Assembly (NCBI RefSeq): GCF_014874095.1 | Contig: NZ_JADBEB010000001.1 | Span: 5,456,001 to 5,520,000 of the forward strand | DNA: 64,000 nt | Origin: Plantactinospora soyae | Lineage (GTDB): Bacteria > Actinomycetota > Actinomycetes > Mycobacteriales > Micromonosporaceae | Reading direction: 5' to 3' | Notes under the pieces: model-generated | What the model saw: the letters and a program-made list of their open reading frames with translations, nothing else | What the model was told of the DNA's origin: nothing | Database searches by the model: none | Part shown: positions 58,068 through 64,000 of the stretch, piece by piece | How the letters are laid out: every line of letters begins with the position of its first letter | Numbering within the stretch: position 1 is the stretch's first letter | Made by a program: the position numbers and the translations under genes

Positions 58068-59461
58068 GGGTCTGTGGATCTAACGGTGTTTCCGGCCTGA
58101 CCTACCGGGCGTTGTGCCTGGTGAGGAGGGTGCCGTGATGACCGCGACGCGGAACGATGTGAACGCGAGGAAGATCAAGGCCGAACCGTCGGCGGAGGCG
58201 AAGGCCGCCGCCGAGTTGGTGCGGCTGGCCAAGGAACAGGGGCTGTCGCTGACCGGCCCGGACGGGTTACTCAAACAGCTGACGAAGACGGTTCTGGAGA
58301 CTGCGCTCAACGAGGAGATGACCGGGCACCTCGGCTACGAGAAACACGAACCGAGCGGCGCGGGGTCGGGCAATGTCCGTAACGGCTCCCGGTCGAAGAC
58401 GGTGCTGACCGATACCACCGGACCGGTCGAGATCGACGTGCCACGCGATCGGGCGGGAACGTTCGATCCGCAGATCGTGCGTAAGCGTCAGCGGCGGTTG
58501 TCCGGGGTCGACGAGGTCGTGCTGTCGTTGTATGCCAAGGGACTGACGACCGGGGAGATCTGCGCGCACTTCGCCGAGATCTACGGGGCGTCGGTGTCGA
58601 AGGAGACTATTTCCCGGATCACCGACAAGGTGATCGAGGAGATGACCGACTGGTCTCACCGGCCCTTGGACGAGGTCTACGCGGCGGTGTTCATCGACGC
58701 GATCGTGGTCAAGGTGCGGGATGGGCAGGTGAGCAACCGGCCGTTCTACGCCGCGATCGGGGTCACCCTCGACGGGGAGAAGGACATTCTCGGCCTGTGG
58801 GCCGGCACCGGTGGTGAGGGCGCGAAGTTCTGGATGAGCGTGCTGACCGACCTGCGCAACCGGGGGGTCAAGGACGTGTTCTTCCTGGTCTGCGATGGGT
58901 TGAAGGGCCTACCGGAGGTGGTCACGAACGTCTGGCCCCGCGCCATCGTGCAGACATGCATCATCCACTTGATCCGCAACACGTTCCGGTTGACGTCCCG
59001 CAGGTACTGGGACGAACTGAAACGAGACGTCAAACCGATCTACACCGCGGTGAACGCCACCGCGGCCCGGGCCGCGTTCGACGACCTGGCCGAGAAGTGG
59101 GGCGGCCGCTACCCAGCCGTAATCCGCCTCTGGGACAACGCCTGGTCCGAGTTCATCCCGTTCCTCGACTACGACCTCGAGATCCGGAAGGTCATCTGCT
59201 CGACGAACGCGATCGAGTCACTGAACGCCCGCTACCGGCGCGCGATCAAGGCCCGTGGCCACTTCCCGAACGAACAGGCCGCGTTGAAGTGTCTGTACCT
59301 GGTCACCCGGTCCCTGGACCCGACCGGGACCGGCCGAACCCGGTGGGCGATGCGGTGGAAACCCGCGTTGAACGCCTTCGCCATCACCTTCAACGACCGC
59401 TTCCCGACCACTGAAACCTACTAACTAAGATCGCCGGAAACACCGTTGGCGAGACAGCCCC
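58068..59461 (+). mobile_element. IS256-family insertion sequence with 8-bp duplication, nested in an IS701-type relic
   Basis: Imperfect ends share AACGGTGTTTCCGGC (left about 58082, complement at right). The direct repeat CTTTGTCA occurs at 58060-58067 and 59462-59469. Joining the flanks restores CTAG, TAGTGCTTTGTCA and then a transposase tail, so the element entered the terminal repeat of an IS701-type relic. The clean duplication implies a recent event. Confidence 0.85.
58138..59424 (+). CDS. IS256-family transposase
   Basis: 428 residues from ATG 58138. Mutator-type DDE residues in AVFIDAIVVKV, FLVCDGLKGLPE and TNAIESLNARYRRAIKARGH. N-terminal LLKQLTKTVLETALNEEMTG and GSGNVRNGSRSKTVLTD are standard. 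Full length, no lesions seen, so probably active. Confidence 0.93.
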   Translation: MTATRNDVNARKIKAEPSAEAKAAAELVRLAKEQGLSLTGPDGLLKQLTKTVLETALNEEMTGHLGYEKHEPSGAGSGNVRNGSRSKTVLTDTTGPVEIDVPRDRAGTFDPQIVRKRQRRLSGVDEVVLSLYAKGLTTGEICAHFAEIYGASVSKETISRITDKVIEEMTDWSHRPLDEVYAAVFIDAIVVKVRDGQVSNRPFYAAIGVTLDGEKDILGLWAGTGGEGAKFWMSVLTDLRNRGVKDVFFLVCDGLKGLPEVVTNVWPRAIVQTCIIHLIRNTFRLTSRRYWDELKRDVKPIYTAVNATAARAAFDDLAEKWGGRYPAVIRLWDNAWSEFIPFLDYDLEIRKVICSTNAIESLNARYRRAIKARGHFPNEQAALKCLYLVTRSLDPTGTGRTRWAMRWKPALNAFAITFNDRFPTTETY

Positions 59462-59469
59462 CTTTGTCA

Positions 59470-59875
59470 TGATCGGAGTTGGTCTCGTGGTTTTCGTGTG
59501 GCGAAGTGGGTTTTACAGGCTGGGCAGGCGCCGGCGAGGCGGATGAGTAGGTGTTGCAGTTCGCGGAGTACCGCGTACAGGGTCAGGCCGGCGCTGTCGC
59601 TTTTGGCCGGGCGAGGCGGTGCGGGGTGAGGAAGGCGTGGGCGGCGGAGACGAGGGTGACGTGATGGTGCCAGCCTTGCCAGGTGCGGCCTTCGTAGTGG
59701 TCCAGGCCGAGGCTGGTTTTCAGTTCGCGGTAGTCGTGTTCGATCCGCCAGCGTAGTTTCGCCCATCGCACGAGGGCGCGTCGTGCTGTGGCGGCGGGCA
59801 GGTTCGACGGCCAGTACTTGATGGGCTCGGCCTGCTCGGGCGGCCAGGGCGCTCTGGTGAGATGCGTTGTCCTGC
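59470..59875 (-). pseudogene. IS701-type transposase C-terminal relic
   Basis: Reads WAKLRWRIEHDYRELKTSLG then YEGRTWQGWHHHVTLVSAAH, followed by a frameshift near 59590 and LTLYAVLRELQHLLIRLAGA with CPACKTHF. The N-terminal two thirds are missing. Its outer end, TAGTGCTTTGTCA with CTAG, is at 58051-58067, split off by the IS256 element. Confidence 0.75.
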
Positions 59876-59882
59876 AAATGAA

Positions 59883-59905
59883 GACCCTGTTGTCAGGACA
59901 GGGTC
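59883..59905. terminator. Short hairpin upstream of hydrolase gene
   Basis: Arms GACCCTGT and ACAGGGTC with a 7-base loop. No T-run follows, so it may be an IS end or operator rather than a terminator. Confidence 0.3.
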
Positions 59906-59962
59906 AAACGCCTTTCGTGACCATCCTCATGCGACGGTCGCCGCGGTGCTACCGTCGGGCGG

Positions 59963-60715
59963 GTGACCGAAACCGTCTCCCTCGCGTACGACATCGACGG
60001 GTCCGGGCCGCTTCTCGTGGCCATCCACGGGATGACCGAGAACCGCCACTTCTGGGACCGGGTGCCGCTCGCCGAGCACTTCCGCACCCTGCGCGTCGAC
60101 CTGCGCGGCCACGGCGATTCGCCGCATGCGACGCCGTACGACCCGCTGACCATGGCCGGTGATGTGCATGCGGTTCTGATGTCATTGGGCATCGAGCAGC
60201 GTCCCCTGGTCATGGGTCACTCGTACGGCGGGATGGTGGCCACGGCCTACGCCTCCCGCTTCCCGGTGCGAGGCGTGGTCAACATCGACCAGACGCTCAA
60301 CGTGACACCCCTGCCCGGCGAGGCGGCCGCAGCCGTGCGCGGCCCGGGATACCAGGACTTTCTCACGGCGGGCTTCGCCCGGATGTACGGGCAGCTGGAC
60401 CCGGCGCTCACCGAGGAGCTCGGCCGGAATCGCCGGGTGCGCCAGGATGTCCTGGTCGAGGTGTGGGCTCCGCTGCTCGACCTCGGCTCAGAGGAGCTGA
60501 CGGCGTACATCGCGAACTTGACGCCGACCGGGCGGCCGACGCCGTACCTGGCGTTGCACGGCTCGCCCGTCGACGACGCTTACCGGGAGTGGCTGCATGC
60601 CCGCATCCCCGGCGCGGCCGTGGAGGCCGCGCCGGCCACCACCCACTACCCCCACCTGGCCGATCCCGGCTGGTTCGTCCGGCGGCTGACCGCGTTCGCC
60701 GAGGATGCGCGCTGA
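59963..60715 (+). CDS. Alpha/beta hydrolase
   Basis: 250 residues from GTG 59963. LVAIHGMTENRHFWDRV oxyanion loop, LRVDLRGHGDSPHATPYDP, nucleophile Ser in VMGHSYGGMVATAYA and His in TTHYPHLADPGWF. It resembles small Ser hydrolases/haloperoxidase-like enzymes. It ends 24 bases before the perfect operator of a TetR-type gene on the same strand. Substrate unknown. Confidence 0.83.
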   Translation: MTETVSLAYDIDGSGPLLVAIHGMTENRHFWDRVPLAEHFRTLRVDLRGHGDSPHATPYDPLTMAGDVHAVLMSLGIEQRPLVMGHSYGGMVATAYASRFPVRGVVNIDQTLNVTPLPGEAAAAVRGPGYQDFLTAGFARMYGQLDPALTEELGRNRRVRQDVLVEVWAPLLDLGSEELTAYIANLTPTGRPTPYLALHGSPVDDAYREWLHARIPGAAVEAAPATTHYPHLADPGWFVRRLTAFAEDAR

Positions 60716-60738
60716 CGGCTCAGGACACGACTATTTAA

Positions 60739-60777
60739 GTACTCCTCGGTACGGAAGAATTCTGTACCGAGGAGTAC
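60739..60777. promoter_or_regulatory. Perfect 14-bp-arm operator upstream of TetR gene
   Basis: GTACTCCTCGGTAC and GTACCGAGGAGTAC separated by 11 bases (GGAAGAATTCT), ending 9 bases before the TetR start. It almost certainly overlaps the promoter and mediates autoregulation. Confidence 0.75.
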
Positions 60778-60786
60778 ACTCGTGCC

Positions 60787-61398
60787 ATGAGTGGCTCCCG
60801 CAGCACAGTGATGGGCCGGCCTCGGGGGTTCGACACCGACGAGGCGCTGGAGCGCGCGATGCGGGTGTTCTGGCAGCAGGGGTACGAGGGTTCCAGCCTG
60901 GCCGATCTGACCGGTGCCATGGGCATCACCAGGACCAGCATGTACGCGGCCTTCGGTAACAAGGAACAGCTGTTCCGCAAGGTGCTGCAGCGGTACGCGG
61001 ACGGCCCGGCCGGCTACTTCGACGATGCCCTGGAGCAGCCAACCGCACGGGCGGCCACCGAGGCCCTGTTGCGCGGTTCGGTCCGCACGTCCACCCTTCC
61101 CGAGGGCTTCGCCGGGTGCCTGACCATCCAGGGTGCGCTGCCGGTGTGTGACGAGAACCGTCCCGCGCACGACGTGCTCGTCCAGTACCGCACCGAAGCC
61201 GGTGAAAGCCTCGAGCAGCGGTTCCGCCGCGCCGTCGACGAGGGTGACCTGCCGGGTGAAGTGGACCCGGGGCGGTTGGCCCGTTACGTCGTGGCGCTGG
61301 CGTTCGGCATTCCGGTGCACGCCGCCAACGGTCTCGGTCGCGCCGAGCTCGACGAGATCGTCGACCGGGCGATGCTCTGCTGGCCGGGAGCCCGCTGA
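60787..61398 (+). CDS. TetR/AcrR-family regulator
   Basis: 203 residues from ATG 60787. HTH: DEALERAMRVFWQQGYEGSS, LADLTGAMGITRTSMYAAFG, NKEQLFRKVLQRY. The C-terminal domain includes GFAGCLTIQGALPVCDENRP, a pattern of TetR_C_16-like or AcrR regulators with a Cys pair that could sense oxidants or electrophiles. Autoregulation through the upstream palindrome is likely. The downstream alcohol-dehydrogenase relic may be its former target. Confidence 0.88.
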   Translation: MSGSRSTVMGRPRGFDTDEALERAMRVFWQQGYEGSSLADLTGAMGITRTSMYAAFGNKEQLFRKVLQRYADGPAGYFDDALEQPTARAATEALLRGSVRTSTLPEGFAGCLTIQGALPVCDENRPAHDVLVQYRTEAGESLEQRFRRAVDEGDLPGEVDPGRLARYVVALAFGIPVHAANGLGRAELDEIVDRAMLCWPGAR

Positions 61399-61420
61399 CC
61401 GGCCCGCGGTCACACATTGC

Positions 61421-61530
61421 TCAGTCGACCTCGACGACGGCCTTGCCGTGCAGGGTTCCGTCGCGCAGTGCGGTGATCGCCTCGTCGGCCCGCCGCCACG
61501 ACCCCCGCCAGGTGATCGACGGCCGCAAGG
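61421..61530 (-). pseudogene. Zinc-type alcohol dehydrogenase/quinone reductase C-terminal relic
   Basis: Reads SWRRADEAITALRDGTLHGK then AVVEVD and stops, the last helix and strand of MDR-family dehydrogenases. The remainder is absent. Confidence 0.6.
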
Positions 61531-61736
61531 TACCGCGCCAGCCGCTTCACTCTGCCCAGCCCTCGCCGTCGCGCGCCGGAACTCCTCCACCCGGCCCGGC
61601 TCGATGGTCAGGCGTTTCCCCCCGAGCCGACACCGTGTTGCCGGAACAGAGTCAACATCCTTGGGTACGCCGAGATCCTTGGGTACGCCGAGCCGGCAGC
61701 GCCGGCCCGGCGATCTCCTTGCCGACGTCAGTACCG

Positions 61737-62130
61737 AACGCCGGGCAACTCCTGCCGCGCCGCGTGCACGCCGTCACCGACCGGCCACAGGCGCCACTCG
61801 GCCATCTGCAGGCCGGTGAGCCGTTGTTCGCGGTGACGGTGAGGCGGTAGAAGCGGTACGCGGCCGGGGCGGCGGTTGCCATGAACCCGCGGGTGGCTGC
61901 CCGTCCGGTGAAGGTCTCGCCGGAGCGGGTGTCGAGCGTGGCCCAGTTCACGCCGTCCACGGAGCCGGTGAGCGTCCAGTCCCGCGGGTCCCGGTCGGGT
62001 GCGTCGTTGCCCCGAGGTGAGGCTGTGGTCGACGGCGGTGGCGGTATTCGCCTCGTACTGCCCCCAGCCGGTCGGCAGACCCCGACCAGTCGCCGAGACG
62101 GTCACCCCATACCTGTTGGGCGAACCGACA
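61737..62130 (-). pseudogene. F5/8-type C (discoidin) domain relic of a secreted protein
   Basis: Across three frames it reads VTVSATGRGLPTGWGQYEAN, then DWTLTGSVDGVNWATLDTRS and AYRFYRLTVTANNGSPA, then LQMAEWRLW. This is a carbohydrate-binding discoidin domain with at least two frameshifts. The parent, perhaps a glycoside hydrolase, is gone. Confidence 0.65.
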
Positions 62131-62230
62131 CCGTGGTGCTCCGGCCGCTGGGCTGAGACCTGACGGGCGACGTTATTTGACCGTGTCCCGGCCACATGGT
62201 TTCCACTGACGCGATCGGAACGGAGGAAAA

Positions 62231-63697
62231 ATGCGGAAAATATTGTCCGGTGTTCTCGTCATCGCCGTCTCCGCGGTTACATTGGGCTCGGTCCGCGGGG
62301 TGTCGGAGGCGGGAACGTCAAGCGCGTTGCGGTGGGAGGCGTGTCCGGCGGACGTCGCCTCGCCCGACCTGGAGTGCACGACGGTCCGTGTCCCGCTGGA
62401 CTACCGGAGCCCGGAGGGGCGGCAGATCGACATCGCCGTCTCCCGCCTGCCGAGCAAGGATCCGTCGCAGCGCCGCGGTGTGCTGCTGACCAATCCCGGC
62501 GGCCCCGGCGGCGGGGGCCTGAGTTACCCGGGCCTCCTCGTGAACCCCGTGTTCCCCGAGCCGCTGCCCCAGAGCGTCCGCGATCGGTACGACGTGATCG
62601 GGTTCGATCCCCGCGGCGTGGGCCACAGCGCGCCGGTGACCTGTGACTACACGCCGGAGCAGATCGCGCGGCTCAACCTGCCGTACCCGGGCAACCCGGC
62701 CGACGTGCTGAAGGACGCCGAGATCGCGGAGACGATCGCCCGGCAGTGCGCGTCGTCGGAGACGGCCGGAATGCTGCCGTACATCACCACCGCGAACACC
62801 GCCCGGGACATGGACCGGATTCGGGAGGCGCTGGGCGAGCCGAAGATTTCCTACCTCGGCGCCTCGTACGGCACCTACCTCGGCGCCGTCTACACGACGT
62901 TGTTCCCGAGCCGCAGCGACCGGATCGTGCTCGACAGCAACCTGGGTCCGGGCGGATACGACCACACGGCCTTCCAGCGGCTGGCCCTCGGCATGGAGCA
63001 ACGGTTCCCGGACTTCGCGAAGTTCGCCGCGGCCAACCCGCAGTACGGGCTGGGGGTCACTCCGGAGCAGGTGCGCGCGAAGTACTTCGAACTCGCCGCT
63101 CGGCTGGAGAAGACGCCGGTGCAGGGCATCGACGGCTCGCTGTTCCGCGGGGCCACGTTCGACCTGCTCTACACCGACGTGGGCTTCACCACGCTGGCCG
63201 CGATCTGGCAGGCGCTCGACACCGGCCGGCCGGTGCCACCCGCGCCGCCGCCCGGCAACCCGGACAACTCGTTGTCCAGTCGCCTCCACGTGCTCTGCGG
63301 TGACTCGAGCTGGCCTCGGTCGGTCCGGGGCTACCAGCGTGACGTCGCGCTCTACCGGATGAAGTACCCGTTGATCGGTGCGGCCGCGGCCAACATCGGG
63401 CCGTGTGCCTTCTGGCCGGCGCCGATCGAGCGCCCGGTTCGGATCGGCGACCGGGGCCCGTCGAACGTTCTCATGGTGCAGAACCTCCGCGACCCCGGAA
63501 CCCCGCTGGCCGGCGCCCGCGAGCTTCGAAAGGCGTTCGGTGACCGGGCACGGATGGTCACGGCCGACCAGGGTGGCCACGGCGCCTACGGGCTCTTCGC
63601 CCGGAACACGTGCGTGAACGACACGGTGACGACCTTCCTGACCACCGGGCAGCGCCCGCACCGCGACGTCGCCTGCGCGGCCGCGCCGGGGAAGTGA
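62231..63697 (+). CDS. Secreted TAP-like serine hydrolase (S33 peptidase)
   Basis: 488 residues from ATG 62231 after CGGAGGAAAA. A Sec signal (KILSGVLVIAVSAVTLGSVR) without a lipobox Cys suggests full secretion. Motifs: LLTNPGGPGGGGLSYPG, YDVIGFDPRGVGHSAPVTCD, nucleophile Ser in YLGASYGTYLGAVYT, Asp in VQNLRDPGTPLAG, His in DQGGHGAYGLF and the Cys-containing NTCVNDTVTTFL. Third TAP-like enzyme of the region, closer to the Streptomyces tripeptidyl aminopeptidase style than the two lipoproteins. Confidence 0.88.
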   Translation: MRKILSGVLVIAVSAVTLGSVRGVSEAGTSSALRWEACPADVASPDLECTTVRVPLDYRSPEGRQIDIAVSRLPSKDPSQRRGVLLTNPGGPGGGGLSYPGLLVNPVFPEPLPQSVRDRYDVIGFDPRGVGHSAPVTCDYTPEQIARLNLPYPGNPADVLKDAEIAETIARQCASSETAGMLPYITTANTARDMDRIREALGEPKISYLGASYGTYLGAVYTTLFPSRSDRIVLDSNLGPGGYDHTAFQRLALGMEQRFPDFAKFAAANPQYGLGVTPEQVRAKYFELAARLEKTPVQGIDGSLFRGATFDLLYTDVGFTTLAAIWQALDTGRPVPPAPPPGNPDNSLSSRLHVLCGDSSWPRSVRGYQRDVALYRMKYPLIGAAAANIGPCAFWPAPIERPVRIGDRGPSNVLMVQNLRDPGTPLAGARELRKAFGDRARMVTADQGGHGAYGLFARNTCVNDTVTTFLTTGQRPHRDVACAAAPGK

Positions 63698-63728
63698 TTC
63701 GTCTCAGCCGATCGGGGTGAGGCGTGGC

Positions 63729-64000
63729 TCAGCGGTCCGGGGCGGCCATGTTCGCTTCGTCGTGGCGATCGCCGGAGGCGGGCGTCAGGTCGTTCAGGCG
63801 GGCGATGTGGCCGGGGGGTGAGCTCGACGCCGTCGGCGGCCGTGTTCTCCTTCAGCCGGTCGATGCGGGTGGTGCCGGGGATCGGGGCCATGTCGTCGCC
63901 CTGGGCGAGCAGTCAGGCGAGGGCGACCTGGGCGGGCGTGGCCCCGATCTCGGCGGGCGATGGCGTGGACCTCGTCGACGATGTGCAGGTTGCGTTCGAG
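63729..64000 (-). pseudogene. Aldo/keto reductase, broken, continues past the right edge
   Basis: From the edge it reads LERNLHIVDEVHAIA, shifts frame near 63955 to IGATPAQVALA, meets an in-frame TGA near 63911-63915, continues LLAQGDDMAPIPGTTRIDRL, shifts again near 63815 and ends IARLNDLTPASGDRHDEANM. These are the conserved C-terminal blocks of NADPH aldo/keto reductases. Three lesions make it a pseudogene, unless the sequence has errors. Confidence 0.7.

Overview
The window is strongly GC-rich, with many GTG starts and many ATGA/GTGA stop-start overlaps. It carries a 3,5-dihydroxyphenylglycine (DPG) pathway, a StrR-type regulator, relics of an actinomycete integrative conjugative element (AICE) and actinobacterial insertion sequences. 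This points to a filamentous actinomycete; Micromonosporaceae or a relative is plausible but not proven. All calls come from reading the sequence; no database search was run.

Region 1 (1-7954) is the end of a secondary-metabolite cluster that continues beyond the left edge. It holds a phenylglycine aminotransferase (cut by the edge), a StrR-family activator, the tightly coupled dpgA-dpgB-dpgC-dpgD operon and a cation/proton antiporter. Together these make DPG from malonyl-CoA for a peptide product.

Region 2 (7955-26600) is a patchwork. Intact genes are a SigG-like sigma factor divergent from a DUF899 gene, two MFS transporters, an enoyl-CoA hydratase-like protein, a short-chain dehydrogenase (SDR), an HxlR regulator, a beta-carbonic anhydrase and a GntR-CPBP protease unit. 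Between them lie an IS6 element, a tRNA-Pro(GGG) 3' fragment with an integrase tail, RepSA/Xis tails, transposase pieces and several decayed genes.

Region 3 (26667-31819) is a compact operon: a PGM1-like ATP-grasp peptide ligase, two coupled micro-ORFs (the second Cys/Ser/Thr-rich) and two ABC exporters. It resembles a RiPP locus and is the best candidate for an undescribed system. PGM1-type ligases act on DPG-derived units in pheganomycin, so the DPG operon at the left edge may matter.

Region 4 (31820-46505) opens with an inverted-repeat unit carrying a dead IS5-like transposase and a hydrolase. A tailoring-type cluster follows: two epoxide-hydrolase homologues (one lacking its catalytic His), a cyclase-family protein, a flavin monooxygenase-like protein, a two-domain VOC protein, a GT2 glycosyltransferase and a broken second one, a class III aminotransferase, a GMC oxidoreductase and a tandem-fused FAD monooxygenase.

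Region 5 (46506-64000) is again mobile and hydrolase-rich. It has three exported TAP-like serine hydrolases, three other alpha/beta hydrolases, two TetR regulators with clear palindromic operators, intact IS701 and IS256 elements with target duplications, and many relics (IS481-type, IS630, IS5, IS3, IS701, AraC, SnoaL, alcohol dehydrogenase, discoidin domain, aldo/keto reductase).
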